A stretch of DNA of 47,396 bases from Oscillospiraceae bacterium (GCA_031260605.1 JAISLF010000035.1:1-47396); one strand, 5' to 3'. Positions 35,092 to 44,140 are shown, counted from the first letter of the stretch. Numbers and translations are program-made. Notes: generated by a model from the sequence alone, not told the origin.

Positions 35092-37956
35092 TTATGACTC
35101 ATATTCCGTTAGTTCAAAATCAATCCAGCACGACGAGGTAACCCGGAATTTCGTCACGCCCTCCGGTGGCACGGTGAAGGCTTCCGCCAAAATGTTTTTC
35201 TGTGCGCCAATTACGCTTACGCCGTCGTAGACTCCCGTGACGACCCCTGCGAACTGCGGCGGGTGATTGCTGTCTCCGTGGAAGAACACCGCATAGTTTG
35301 CACCGGGACGCACGAAGATTCCCGCCGAGCTTTCACTGTTCAGTCCGCTCTCGTTCACCCATTCCCACTGACCGGGAGCTACCTCGCGCCACAGGCTTAC
35401 CTGCTTGAAATAGCCTGTTTCGTGCTTCTCCGTGTCGGTGTTCGGGAAAGCCGTGACAAAATGCGCGTCAAACTTCACTCCGCTGAGCGTGTCCGCCCCG
35501 CTGTAAGCGTCCGACAGGCGCGTAAAGTCCGCCGCGTCCGGCACGCCGATTTTGCTCATGTCTATCCAAGGCACACCGAGCTTTTTCGCCGTATCTTCGG
35601 ACAACTGAAAGTCCTTGCCAAAATAGTCCGCAAAACCGGGGTCTTTATCGAAGAGCAGATTATTTTCGATTTTGCCGTATTTTTCATCAAGCGGCGCGTC
35701 AGCCAGTGCGGGGAAGCTGCGCCCGTCCCAGTAGCCGTTCCAGTCGCCCGGCGCCCAGAGTGAGCGTCCGCTGCGCGGCGCATCTATGTTTACAATGATG
35801 TTGTCATAAACCGAGACCATCAGCTCGTTAATGTCGGACTTTTTTTCCATATGCGCGTAGTATTCGGTAAGCTCCGGGTATTTCTCGCTCCAAAACCAGT
35901 TTTTATAGAAGCGGTTTACCGACAGGACGTTTTCAAGCACCCATTGCGGTGACGACCAGTCTGTACCGGTGCTGTCGCGCAGCGATTCCGGCGGATAGTC
36001 GAGAGTTTCCGGAACATCTATGTAGATATTGCCTATATTCGTCCACGGACCCGTCGGGTCCACCGGCTGCGGCGCACTTGGGACGTTATAGAGGACATTG
36101 TAGGAAAAATCCTTGAACGGCGTTTCGTTGTCATAGTACACTCCGCCGCCGCGCCGCGCAAAGTCAAAGCCGATACCCGGATGGTCAATGCCTGTGACGT
36201 CGTGGAAGTAGTTATACCGCACCTCCACACCGTCGTTGAGTCCAACGTAATTCAGATAGATTGTTCCGGTGTCCTCTCCCATATCACAGGGGGAATCCAC
36301 AAACTCATTATAGATAATCCTTGTGTCAACGACATTTCCCTGAATTGCCTGACCGAGACAAAAGGCGAACAGATTGTTTTTCACCGTAATCCCGCAGCCC
36401 TCAATGTTAATCCCGGAGTTGTAGGTTGAGCCTAAAAGACCTGAATGAATCACCGTGTTGCCTTCAAACAGCGCGCCGCCGCTGTCCCGAGATAACGCGC
36501 TGCCGGAGGCAATTTTTGCGGCGTTAAATCCGATGTTCAGGAACTCTGAGTTCAGAATCCTGTGGTTATAGCCGTTGCGCGCGGCTTCCGTCAGGGTTTC
36601 TTCATTGTAACCGCCGTCCTGCCCGTATTCACTTGCAAGGTCGCGCGTTGCAGAGGCGTATTCTCCGAGGCGGATTCCGTTTGTGCCGATATTCTTAAAC
36701 ACACAGCTATCGACGGTAACATTGCTGCCGCCGCGAATAAACATAACGGAGCCTTTTGTCAGCTCAAAGGTCAGCCCCGAAAAGCTGATATATGACGCGT
36801 CGTTAACATCAATGATGAAGTTACTGTCAAATCTGGAGACCTTGACTGCGGTGTCTTTAAGCTGTTTTGACGGATACAGATACAAAACACCTTCGCGGCT
36901 GATGAAGTATTCTCCCGGCGCGTCAAGCTCCTCAAACACATTTTCAAAGGCGTAGCGCGAGCCTTTCGTAACGCCGGACATCGCGGCTCCGCTCAGCTCA
37001 ATCGTCATGGTGTTCGGGTCAATCGACTTTGCAAGCACCTTGTCAGCGAAGAACTCCCACCCGGGCATACCGGTAATGATAATATCCTCATAGCTCGCCC
37101 AATTTTTTATGCGGCGCTCACGGGTGAGAAACTTAGAGTTTTCACCTGTCAGCTGTTCTGTTTCGGGGTCAAAGCCCGACTCTGTCACCTCAGGTATGCG
37201 CAGATATGAATTATACGGATTTTCGGCAAATATTCCGGGAACCTTGTTCGGGTAGCGCGCCAAATCAAGCGCGTCGTCCCCGACGAAAACCTGCATACGC
37301 CGCGTCAGCCACGCGTTATCGTAGGAGTCGTAGCTGTCACTGTCCTCCGGAAAGTACTCGCGCAGCTGCCCCGCCTCCCAGAAAGGCTTTGAGTAGTCTA
37401 AATCGTCAAACGTAAAGCCGTTGGCAAAAAGGTCGATTTCCACGATGTTTTCCCGCGCCTCAGGACTCAGCCGCAAGCGCATTTCCGCGTCCGAAACCGG
37501 CGCAAAGCCGCTCCCCGCGAGGTATATTCCGCCTGCAAAGACCGGGGTTTCACCCGGATATGCCGCGTAGACAATCGGCTTGTCTGCCGTGCCGGAGTCC
37601 TCAAGCGTGAAATACGTCGTCTCCGTCACAGCATAGCTTCCGCCGCGAATATAGACAATAATCCCACCGCCGGGAATTCCGTCCTTGAGGCTGATTTCGC
37701 GGATTTTGTCCCGCGCGGCGGCAAGCGTCGCAAGAGGCGCGGTTTCTGTGCCGCCTGCGGTGTCGCTGCCGTTCGGGGCGACGTAAAGCTCCAGACCGAA
37801 CGTGTGCGCGGCAGAATCCGCGTTTTCGTCAGCCGGCGCGGTAATGTCCGCCGTGTTTAACGGAGGCTCCGGCAGATTCTTTTTACACCCGGTCAGAAAT
37901 GCCAGAGTAATTGCGAACAGAGCCGCAACCGTAATTGATTTCACGGAATATTTCAC
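35092..37956 (-). CDS. Large lipoprotein with parallel beta-helix
   Basis: About 954 residues. The start is GTG (37956) with AAAGGGG upstream. The signal peptide ends in lipobox LAFLTGC, so it is a surface lipoprotein. The opening LYVAPNGSDTAGGTETAPLAT and the strand-rich middle (SCVFKNIGTNGIRLGE, GNTVIHSGLLG, NNLFAFCLGQAIQGN) are typical of right-handed beta-helix proteins. About 200 C-terminal residues form a separate domain. Such proteins often cleave or bind polysaccharides; the catalytic residues cannot be fixed from here. Confidence 0.78.
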   Translation of the reverse strand: MKYSVKSITVAALFAITLAFLTGCKKNLPEPPLNTADITAPADENADSAAHTFGLELYVAPNGSDTAGGTETAPLATLAAARDKIREISLKDGIPGGGIIVYIRGGSYAVTETTYFTLEDSGTADKPIVYAAYPGETPVFAGGIYLAGSGFAPVSDAEMRLRLSPEARENIVEIDLFANGFTFDDLDYSKPFWEAGQLREYFPEDSDSYDSYDNAWLTRRMQVFVGDDALDLARYPNKVPGIFAENPYNSYLRIPEVTESGFDPETEQLTGENSKFLTRERRIKNWASYEDIIITGMPGWEFFADKVLAKSIDPNTMTIELSGAAMSGVTKGSRYAFENVFEELDAPGEYFISREGVLYLYPSKQLKDTAVKVSRFDSNFIIDVNDASYISFSGLTFELTKGSVMFIRGGSNVTVDSCVFKNIGTNGIRLGEYASATRDLASEYGQDGGYNEETLTEAARNGYNHRILNSEFLNIGFNAAKIASGSALSRDSGGALFEGNTVIHSGLLGSTYNSGINIEGCGITVKNNLFAFCLGQAIQGNVVDTRIIYNEFVDSPCDMGEDTGTIYLNYVGLNDGVEVRYNYFHDVTGIDHPGIGFDFARRGGGVYYDNETPFKDFSYNVLYNVPSAPQPVDPTGPWTNIGNIYIDVPETLDYPPESLRDSTGTDWSSPQWVLENVLSVNRFYKNWFWSEKYPELTEYYAHMEKKSDINELMVSVYDNIIVNIDAPRSGRSLWAPGDWNGYWDGRSFPALADAPLDEKYGKIENNLLFDKDPGFADYFGKDFQLSEDTAKKLGVPWIDMSKIGVPDAADFTRLSDAYSGADTLSGVKFDAHFVTAFPNTDTEKHETGYFKQVSLWREVAPGQWEWVNESGLNSESSAGIFVRPGANYAVFFHGDSNHPPQFAGVVTGVYDGVSVIGAQKNILAEAFTVPPEGVTKFRVTSSCWIDFELTEYES

Positions 37957-38012
37957 TTTGCAGTGCCCCTTTGCCGTTTTTCGGCTATAGTCCCGCAGTT
38001 ATCGGCTGCCGT

Positions 38013-38363
38013 TTATATTACTTTCGCCGCCCACTCATTTTCCTTAAAGCCAACCAGCGCAATCCCGTCGCCGATTAGCAGCGGCCGCTTAACAAGCATT
38101 CCGTCAGTCGCCAACAGCCGGAGCTGCTCTTCCTCGCTCAGAGCAGGAAGCTTCTCCTTTAAGCTGAGTGACTTATACAGAAGCCCGCTTGTATTAAAGA
38201 ATTTGCGCAGAGGCAAGCCGCTTTCGGTATGCCACGCTTTCAGTTCGTCATACGTCGGATTGTTCAGCTTTATATCTCTGAACTCATATTTCGCGCCGTT
38301 GGCGTCGAGCCATTTCTGCGCTTTTTGGCAGGTAGTGCATTTTGGGTAGCAGATGAATGTCAT
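38013..38363 (-). CDS. ArsC/Spx-family protein
   Basis: A 116-residue thioredoxin-fold protein of the ArsC/Spx/YffB group. It starts MTFICYPKCTTCQKAQKWLD with a CTTC pair at the active-site position and ends with RPLLIGDGIALVGFKENEW, the usual C-terminal pattern. I chose ATG 38363 behind AAAGGAC; earlier in-frame ATGs exist but add an unlikely extension. It could be a reductase or an Spx-like regulator. It is transcribed away from the exonuclease gene. Confidence 0.82.
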   Translation of the reverse strand: MTFICYPKCTTCQKAQKWLDANGAKYEFRDIKLNNPTYDELKAWHTESGLPLRKFFNTSGLLYKSLSLKEKLPALSEEEQLRLLATDGMLVKRPLLIGDGIALVGFKENEWAAKVI

Positions 38364-38397
38364 ATTGCGTTTTGTCCTTTGATTCGGAATCATCTCC

Positions 38398-38426
38398 ATA
38401 ATATCAAATGTCCCGGCGAAAAACAA
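38398..38426 (-). promoter_or_regulatory. Promoter of the minus-strand ArsC/Spx-like gene
   Basis: On the minus strand: TTGTTT (38426-38421), 17-base spacer, TATTAT (38403-38398). Confidence 0.55.
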
Positions 38427-38458
38427 GACTGAAATGCAAAAAAATACAGCGCATTCCA

Positions 38459-38487
38459 TTGAAAAGCAAGTCGGAATGTGCTATACT
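38459..38487 (+). promoter_or_regulatory. Promoter of the exonuclease gene
   Basis: TTGAAA (38459-38464), 17-base spacer, TATACT (38482-38487), divergent from the ArsC/Spx-like gene. Confidence 0.65.
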
Positions 38488-38526
38488 GAAGCAGGAATAG
38501 GGAAAATAACAGCAAGGAGTGCGCTG

Positions 38527-39078
38527 ATGAGCAAATTCGCGGTCATCGACACGGAGACTACCTGGAGCGACGCGGTAATGTCAATCGGACTTGCCGTAGC
38601 TGATTCCGACACGTTCGACCTGATAGACAAGCAGTATTACATACTTACGCCCTACAAAAACCACGGCGGGATGTACTCGCACGCGCTGTACCTCCGCGGC
38701 GCTGAGCCGGACGTTGAGGCTCCGCGCGAGGCGGCTATCGCACAGGCAATAGCCTTTCTTGCAGACCACAATGTCGCCGCGATGTTCGCGTACAACGCCG
38801 CGTTTGACTACCGCCATTTGCCGGAGCTGTCGCACCTTGCGTGGTATGATATAATGAAGCTGGCGGCATATCGTCAGCACAACCCGAAAATCCCGCCGCG
38901 CGCCGAATGCTACGGCACGGGCAGACTCAAACGCGGCTACGGCGTGGAGAGCATTTACAGAATGCTGACGGACGACCGCGCGTATTGCGAGCTGCACAAC
39001 GCACTGACCGACGCGATAGACGAGCTGACAATTATGAAGCTGCTGAATCACGGAATCGACAGGTACATTCAGCTTTAG
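38527..39078 (+). CDS. DEDDh-type 3'-5' exonuclease domain protein
   Basis: A 183-residue exonuclease of the DnaQ/RNase T group. The first metal motif is VIDTETTW (D and E), the second is YNAAFDYRHL, and the third is HNALTDAID, giving the His and the last Asp. I chose ATG 38527 with AAGGAG upstream. There is no polymerase or other domain attached. DNA or RNA as substrate cannot be decided. Confidence 0.8.
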   Translation: MSKFAVIDTETTWSDAVMSIGLAVADSDTFDLIDKQYYILTPYKNHGGMYSHALYLRGAEPDVEAPREAAIAQAIAFLADHNVAAMFAYNAAFDYRHLPELSHLAWYDIMKLAAYRQHNPKIPPRAECYGTGRLKRGYGVESIYRMLTDDRAYCELHNALTDAIDELTIMKLLNHGIDRYIQL

Positions 39079-39107
39079 CACAAAATATATATTTTGGAGA
39101 CACCATA

Positions 39108-39662
39108 ATGAAAAAATCAATTCCGCCGCACGCCCTGCTGTACCCGAATCCGGTGCTTGTCGTCTGCACCTACGACGCAAACGGCAAGGCAAACGCCGCG
39201 ACGCTTGCTTGGGGCGGCATAGCAAGCTCCGAGCCGCCGGCAATTTCGATTGCCCTGCAAAAGCCGCGCTACACATATGACGCGCTGACGAGCCGCAAGG
39301 CGTTCACGGTCAACCTCGTTCCGGCAAAGTACGCCGCCGAAGCGGACTATTTCGGCATTGCAAGCGGGCGCGACGCGGACAAATTCGCCGTGACAGGACT
39401 GACGCCTGTTAAAAGCGCGGTGGTTGACGCGCCGTATATAGCGGAGTTTCCGTATGCGCTTGAGTGCGAGGTCATTCACGCGCTTGATTTGGGGCGGCAT
39501 ACGCTGTTTATCGGCGAGGTCAAGGGCACAGTCGTTGAGGACGGCACGGAGGCGCTGTGGGGCGGCGATATTATCTCGTGGAACGCCGCGACACGGGAGT
39601 ATTTCGCGCAGGGAACGGCGGTTGCGAACGCGTTTGAGGCAGGACTTAGGTTTGTGAAGTAG
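39108..39662 (+). CDS. Flavin reductase-like (FMN-binding split barrel) protein
   Basis: A 184-residue protein of the flavin-reductase-like/flavoredoxin family: YPNPVLVVCTYD, ANAATLAWGGIASSEPPAIS, and FTVNLV at the usual positions for FMN binding. TTGGAG precedes the ATG. It starts 29 bases after the exonuclease gene. The likely role is FMN-based electron transfer. Confidence 0.85.
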   Translation: MKKSIPPHALLYPNPVLVVCTYDANGKANAATLAWGGIASSEPPAISIALQKPRYTYDALTSRKAFTVNLVPAKYAAEADYFGIASGRDADKFAVTGLTPVKSAVVDAPYIAEFPYALECEVIHALDLGRHTLFIGEVKGTVVEDGTEALWGGDIISWNAATREYFAQGTAVANAFEAGLRFVK

Positions 39663-39686
39663 GGGAGAGGCACAAAACAGCGAAAT

Positions 39687-39727
39687 AAAGGCTCAACAGG
39701 TGCGGTGCGCGCCTGTTGAGCCTTTTG
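39687..39727 (+). terminator. Bidirectional intrinsic terminator
   Basis: A 14-bp stem AAAGGCTCAACAGG / CCTGTTGAGCCTTT (39687-39700 with 39712-39725) flanked by A/T on both sides, between converging genes. Confidence 0.85.
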
Positions 39728-39751
39728 TATTCAGTAAACCCTGCTTAACGC

Positions 39752-41953
39752 CTACACGTTCACGATGAATTTGTGTATCATTGTGACTATTTCGGCGCGT
39801 GTTGCGCTTCCCTGCGGGTCGAATATATTTCCGGGCTTGCCGCTGATAATCCCGTTGCCGAAGCACCATTTTGCCGCGTCCAGCGCGTAGCCGCTGATTT
39901 CGTCGGTGTCCGCAAAGGTGAGCGTTCCGACATTTTGCGTTACGTCAACCGCGAGATATTCCTTGGCGTAGCGGTACAGAATCGCTGTTAGCTCCTCGCG
40001 CTTAATCGGAGTGTTGGGGCTGAACAGACCGTCGCCGATTCCGTGCACGATATTGTTCTGCGCCGCCCATGTCAGTGCTGCCGCATAATACGCGTCGTCC
40101 GGAACATCGGTGAACACACTGCCTCCGCTTGCCGCAGGGCTGTTGCTCTGCCGCCACAGCACCGTGACCAGCATTGCGCGTGTCATCGGGTCGTTGGGGC
40201 TGAAGGTGGTTGCGCTTGTGCCGCTAATCATACCGTTTTTCCACACATAGAACACATTGTCGTAGAACCAGTCGGCGGTTGTCACGTCGGTGAAGGGGAA
40301 CTGCGCTCCCGGCGTCCATTTGGCGTACAGCGTGAAGCTTGAGGTGACCGCCGTGGTAAAGTCATACGCCTGCGTCAGCGCGGCGTCCGTGTACCAGCCC
40401 GCAAATTTGAAGCCGTCCTTAGTCGGGTATGTGGGCTGCACTGCCTGTGCGTTTGCCGCTATGCTCTGGCTGCTCACCGCACTTCCGCCGTTTGCGTCAA
40501 ACGTCACGGTGTAGAGCTGCGTGCCGCTGCCGATTGCAATAACAGCCGCCTCGCCCGAAAAGCTCGTGCCGGCAACTGCCTTTAGCCGCACAGAGTAGGT
40601 TTCCGGCGAAAGACCGATAATCTCGCCCTGCGGGTCTGCTGTTGCGGTCTGATAGAGCGTGTCAGCTTCTGAACTGAGCTTTATCTCGTAATCCACACCT
40701 GCTGTCAGCCCGGTGATTTTGCCGTCGCTCAGTCCGGAAACGGTTTCAGGCGTGCCTGCCGCATTCGGAGCGGCGGGACGTGCGGGAATCGCAATACTCT
40801 GCGCCGCGCTGTCGGCATAGAGAGCGTCCCGCGCGGTTTTGACGAGAGACACCGTTGTGCCGAACCAAGAGGCGTCAATCGCGATTTTGCCGTTTGCGTC
40901 CGCGCTTCCAAGGTCATACACTGCGTCTGCCGTAAGCCCTGTGAGCGTTTCCTCCTCGTAGTCAATCACCGCAGCCGGTCTGGCTTCCATTATCAGAGGT
41001 GTGACCTCCGTGCCGGTGCCGCCTGAGCCGCCCGCCCCGCCGATTGCCGCACCGCCAATGCCGGACCACTGCCCCGTTCCGCCCGTGGCGGTTACATTTG
41101 CAGGGTTTTCGATGATAATGGCGTCTACCGCTCCGGGGATGCCGTTTGTGGAACTGCCTGAGCCGATACCCGCGCCGCCGTAATTCCCGTAGCCGCCGTA
41201 GGCATTGACTATAGCGTTTCCTGAAATTGTAATAATGCCGGAAGCTCCGCCGGGATATGGGGAAACATTCGCTCCGCCTCCGCCGATACCCGCGCCACCG
41301 CCGGAGGAGTTGTTAAGACTTCCGTATGCAGTTACCTCGCCGCCAGTAATGGTGATAACGCCGCCGGAGCCGCCGGGAAAGCCTCCGCCGATACCAGCAG
41401 CAGAATATCCTCCGCGCGCGGTTATGCTTCCGCCGTGTATTGTGATTATGCCCGCGTTGGCTAAAGGCTGATTTACGGCATTATCAGCACCGTCATATCC
41501 CCGTCCACCGATGCCAGTGCCGCCGTCGCCTCCTGTGGCGGTTAGCTTACCCATACCTGCGCCTGTGCTTTGCGAGTAAATCGTCAGGCTGTTTGTGCCG
41601 TTAACAAAAATTGCGGCATAATACCAGTACGCACTGTCCTCCCACGAATAGTCGGGTCCGTTCACGGTAAAATCGCAGCCGTCCTCTAAAATGAGGTGAA
41701 CATCGCCGGAAATGGTCAGCATAGCATTAAATGTAAACGAGCCGCGCACCAAATACCAGCCGTCTGTCAGCGTGCTGCCGCTGATGTCGCCGGGGCTTGC
41801 AAGCACCGTCACGCCGTCCTGATATTGTGTTGCGCCGCCCTCGGCAAGATACGCAACGCCATCCGCCGCCGCAGCCGACAGCGAAAAAGCCGAAGAAAAT
41901 GAGAACAGCAGCGCCACCGACAAAATTGTTGACAGAATCCTTTTCCTTTTCAT
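39752..41953 (-). CDS. Secreted SLH-domain protein with Gly-rich repeats and one InlB-type repeat
   Basis: A 733-residue protein. Signal peptide (MKRKRILSTILSVALLFSFS, cleavage near ASAAAA). Residues about 150-290 are Gly-rich repeats of the type ITITGGEVTAYG plus GIGGG, which suggest a beta-helix. One InlB/Flg_new repeat follows (GFKFAGWYTDAALTQAYDF), then three SLH segments to the C-terminus. AGGAGG precedes the ATG. Some SLH residues (PMTRAMLVTV) match those of the protein at 26367 exactly. Probably an adhesin or S-layer-associated protein. Confidence 0.85.
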   Translation of the reverse strand: MKRKRILSTILSVALLFSFSSAFSLSAAAADGVAYLAEGGATQYQDGVTVLASPGDISGSTLTDGWYLVRGSFTFNAMLTISGDVHLILEDGCDFTVNGPDYSWEDSAYWYYAAIFVNGTNSLTIYSQSTGAGMGKLTATGGDGGTGIGGRGYDGADNAVNQPLANAGIITIHGGSITARGGYSAAGIGGGFPGGSGGVITITGGEVTAYGSLNNSSGGGAGIGGGGANVSPYPGGASGIITISGNAIVNAYGGYGNYGGAGIGSGSSTNGIPGAVDAIIIENPANVTATGGTGQWSGIGGAAIGGAGGSGGTGTEVTPLIMEARPAAVIDYEEETLTGLTADAVYDLGSADANGKIAIDASWFGTTVSLVKTARDALYADSAAQSIAIPARPAAPNAAGTPETVSGLSDGKITGLTAGVDYEIKLSSEADTLYQTATADPQGEIIGLSPETYSVRLKAVAGTSFSGEAAVIAIGSGTQLYTVTFDANGGSAVSSQSIAANAQAVQPTYPTKDGFKFAGWYTDAALTQAYDFTTAVTSSFTLYAKWTPGAQFPFTDVTTADWFYDNVFYVWKNGMISGTSATTFSPNDPMTRAMLVTVLWRQSNSPAASGGSVFTDVPDDAYYAAALTWAAQNNIVHGIGDGLFSPNTPIKREELTAILYRYAKEYLAVDVTQNVGTLTFADTDEISGYALDAAKWCFGNGIISGKPGNIFDPQGSATRAEIVTMIHKFIVNV

Positions 41954-42048
41954 TAAGAGCCTCCTAAATATTGTTAATGATATGTGTATGTTCTTACGAA
42001 AATAGCCGCTTTCCTCCGCTTAACAAGGACTGTTGCAAAGCTAAAACT

Positions 42049-42078
42049 ATTATATCACGTGCGAGGCACAAATTGCAA
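42049..42078 (-). promoter_or_regulatory. Promoter of the minus-strand SLH gene
   Basis: On the minus strand: TTGCAA (42078-42073), 18-base spacer, TATAAT (42054-42049). Confidence 0.55.
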
Positions 42079-42122
42079 CAAAAATATTACGGTAATAATA
42101 TCAAATATATTATTATTCGCAC

Positions 42123-42151
42123 TTGACAAGCAGGAACAAAACGCGTATAAT
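42123..42151 (+). promoter_or_regulatory. Consensus promoter of the Fur/PerR-type regulator gene
   Basis: TTGACA (42123-42128), 17-base spacer, TATAAT (42146-42151), overlapping the operator that starts at 42150. Confidence 0.85.
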
Positions 42152-42180
42152 TAAGATTAAGAACGATTCTTATTCTTAAT
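42150..42180 (+). promoter_or_regulatory. Fur-family operator (31-bp near-palindrome)
   Basis: The segment is symmetric around 42165, with inner core TAAGAACGATTCTTA and outer ATTAAGA/TCTTAAT arms; only five of 31 positions break the symmetry. It overlaps the end of the -10 box and the start site, so bound regulator would block transcription. Confidence 0.75.
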
Positions 42181-42189
42181 GGTGAACAT

Positions 42190-42573
42190 ATGTCGGTCAT
42201 ACAAGACTCTATGCTTGCAATACTCAGAGAAAATCCCGGACATTTTACGGCGGAGCAGCTTTTGGCAATGCTGCGCAGGACGCACCACAGAGCGTCCCCG
42301 GCGACGGTTTACCGCAACCTCGATATTTTCACGCGGGAGGGTAAAATCCGCCGCGTGGCATTGGCGGACAGCCCGAAATTCTTCGAGGGCAACCTGACCC
42401 CGCATGACCATGCCGTGTGTCTGCACTGCGGACAGGTAACCGACCTGATTGCACTTAAGGGGCTGTCAGAGCTGGTAGCGGGCAATATTCAGGGCGAGCT
42501 TATATCAACGGACCTGACGGTGAATTATATCTGCAACGACTGCGCAGGGAAAACAGGCGGTGAATATCACTGA
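42190..42573 (+). CDS. Fur/PerR-family metalloregulator
   Basis: A 127-residue protein: winged helix with RASPATVYRNLDIFTREGKI (35-54), then HDHAVCLHC (72-80) and YICNDC (113-118). The two CxxC pairs (77/80, 115/118) would hold a structural zinc, and the HDH cluster is the regulatory metal site. It is followed by a flavin reductase and a superoxide reductase gene, which favours a PerR-type peroxide sensor; the operator of the PerR kind (TAAGAA...TTCTTA) agrees. The ribosome site is weak. Confidence 0.88.
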   Translation: MSVIQDSMLAILRENPGHFTAEQLLAMLRRTHHRASPATVYRNLDIFTREGKIRRVALADSPKFFEGNLTPHDHAVCLHCGQVTDLIALKGLSELVAGNIQGELISTDLTVNYICNDCAGKTGGEYH

Positions 42574-42621
42574 AAAGATCCTGAAGCTCTCAGCTGTGCG
42601 CGAAAGCAGAAAAACGATTCG

Positions 42622-42637
42622 TCAAATATATATTTGA
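42622..42637 (+). promoter_or_regulatory. Perfect 16-bp palindrome before the FMN reductase gene
   Basis: TCAAATATATATTTGA lies just ahead of the ribosome site GAGAAAGG. It could be an operator separate from the Fur-type site, or a small RNA hairpin; no promoter is clear here. Confidence 0.5.
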
Positions 42638-42650
42638 GAAAGGTGATTCT

Positions 42651-43214
42651 ATGAAAATACTGTTTATTGTCGGCTCCCTCAGAAAAGGCTCGTTTAACCG
42701 GCAAATTGCAGAAAAGGCAGCTGAATTTCTCCAAGGAAAGGCAACTGTTGAGTTTCTCGACTATGCAGATGTGCCTTTTATGAACGAGGACATCGAATTT
42801 CCTGCGCCCGAAAGCGTCACGGCTATGCGTGAAAAGGTGCAGCAGGCGGACGGGCTGTGGTTTTTCACGCCCGAATACAATCACAGCTACAGCGGAGTGC
42901 TGAAAAACGCAATTGACTGGCTGTCCCGTCCGATTATCGACGACGCTCACCAATCGGGCAGGAGAATACTGCCGGGCAAGCCTGCCGCCATCAGCGGAGG
43001 CAGCGGAATGTCGGGGACTCTGTGCGCGCAGGACAATCTTGTGAGCTTGCTGAGCTTCCTTAACCTCGATGTTATGAACGTCCCCCGGCTGACAATACAG
43101 AACGTGTCTGACAAAGCAAAGGACGGCAGGCTTGACCTTGCGGACAGTATGCCGTACATTGAAAGACAGGCGACAGCGTTTCTTGAATTTATCAAAACAA
43201 AAATAAAACCATAA
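42651..43214 (+). CDS. NADPH-dependent FMN reductase family protein
   Basis: A 187-residue flavodoxin-fold protein: the phosphate loop is GSLRKGSFNRQIA, and the second FMN-contacting region is FTPEYNHSYSGVLKNAIDW, the family signature. It would reduce quinones, FMN or azo compounds with NAD(P)H. Between the Fur/PerR-type regulator gene and the superoxide reductase gene it fits an oxidative-stress role, possibly feeding electrons to the latter. Confidence 0.88.
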   Translation: MKILFIVGSLRKGSFNRQIAEKAAEFLQGKATVEFLDYADVPFMNEDIEFPAPESVTAMREKVQQADGLWFFTPEYNHSYSGVLKNAIDWLSRPIIDDAHQSGRRILPGKPAAISGGSGMSGTLCAQDNLVSLLSFLNLDVMNVPRLTIQNVSDKAKDGRLDLADSMPYIERQATAFLEFIKTKIKP

Positions 43215-43228
43215 AAGGAGCAAACAAA

Positions 43229-43609
43229 ATGAAGTACGAACGCAAATTTTACCGCTGTGAGCACTGCGGAAACATCATCACCTACATTGAAAACGCGGGC
43301 GTCAGCGTCGTCTGCTGCGGCGCGAAAATGCAGGAGCTGATTCCGAACACGACAGATGCGGCGCAGGAAAAGCACATTCCGGTTGCGGTGCGCGACGGAA
43401 ACAAACTCAAGGTAACAGTAGGCTCTGTTCCGCACCCAATGACGGCGGAGCACCACATTGCGTGGATTGCCGTGCTGGAAAACAACCGCACAACACGCGT
43501 AACACTTGACCCTCTCGGAAAGGCCGAGGCGGAATTCTGTGTCGGCGAAAACCCGGTGACGGTGTATGAATACTGCAATCTCCACGGTCTTTGGGCAGCG
43601 GATTTATAA
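43229..43609 (+). CDS. dfx: Desulfoferrodoxin (superoxide reductase)
   Basis: A 126-residue two-domain superoxide reductase. The N-terminal desulforedoxin domain has C10, C13, C29 and C30 (FYRCEHCG, VVCCG). The catalytic domain has EKHIPV (H49), H69, H75 or H76, C116 and H119 (YEYCNLHG), the four-His/one-Cys iron site. It reduces superoxide to peroxide without making oxygen, the typical defence of anaerobes. AAAGGAGC precedes the ATG. Confidence 0.93.
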   Translation: MKYERKFYRCEHCGNIITYIENAGVSVVCCGAKMQELIPNTTDAAQEKHIPVAVRDGNKLKVTVGSVPHPMTAEHHIAWIAVLENNRTTRVTLDPLGKAEAEFCVGENPVTVYEYCNLHGLWAADL

Positions 43610-43636
43610 GAAACTAAGATTGATTTATGACGGCAG

Positions 43637-43682
43637 CAGCCCGCAGATGTGGATTTATCGGCATCTGCGGGCTGATTTATAT
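43637..43682 (+). terminator. Terminator-like hairpin after the superoxide reductase gene
   Basis: CAGCCCGCAGATG (43637-43649) and CATCTGCGGGCTG (43662-43674), 13 bp perfect, followed by ATTTAT. Confidence 0.75.
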
Positions 43683-43743
43683 TGAGAAAGCATAACGAAA
43701 TATCCGCGCGGAAATCACTTTTTTGTAATAGAAATAAAAAAAT

Positions 43744-43785
43744 ACAGCCTCCTGTAAATTTTTATCACAAAAGGCTGCATTTTTC
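43744..43785 (+). terminator. Second terminator-like hairpin
   Basis: CAGCCT and AGGCTG arms with an AT-rich loop, followed by CATTTTT; A-rich on the left side too, so it could serve either strand. From 43786 to 44020 I see no gene or clear site. Confidence 0.4.
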
Positions 43786-44022
43786 AGACTATTTTTGCCG
43801 ACTTGCTTCGTTCAATAGTTCAAAGGCATTGAAGAATTAGACCCGGAGCTGCATAAATAATCAGTTGGCGGTTTACACCTAAAATCGCGCCGAAACATCA
43901 AAAACGCCTCAAACTTCAAGCTCCGGTGAAATTCCGTGAATGTCGAAAAAAGTCATTGTGAAGTTCAAAGTAGTTAAATAATACAAAAATATAAGATGAT
44001 TGTACCATTTCAGACTTATATG

Positions 44023-44065
44023 GTCCGATATTAGACTTGACAAGTAGAAATAAAGATGATATAAT
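44023..44065 (+). promoter_or_regulatory. Distal Rrf2-gene promoter with adjoining palindrome
   Basis: TTGACA (44037-44042), 17-base spacer, TATAAT (44060-44065), an exact consensus. GTCCGATATTAGAC (44023-44036) touches the -35 box and is palindromic if purines and pyrimidines are treated as equal. An imperfect inverted repeat (44055-44088, arms GATGATA and TATCATC) spans the -10 box and start site. Confidence 0.7.
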
Positions 44066-44140
44066 TTGAAATCATTAAATTATCATCTAAAGAGATAAGT
44101 ACTACCGGAAAACTTCTAAATTGCAAATCTGCTAATTTTC

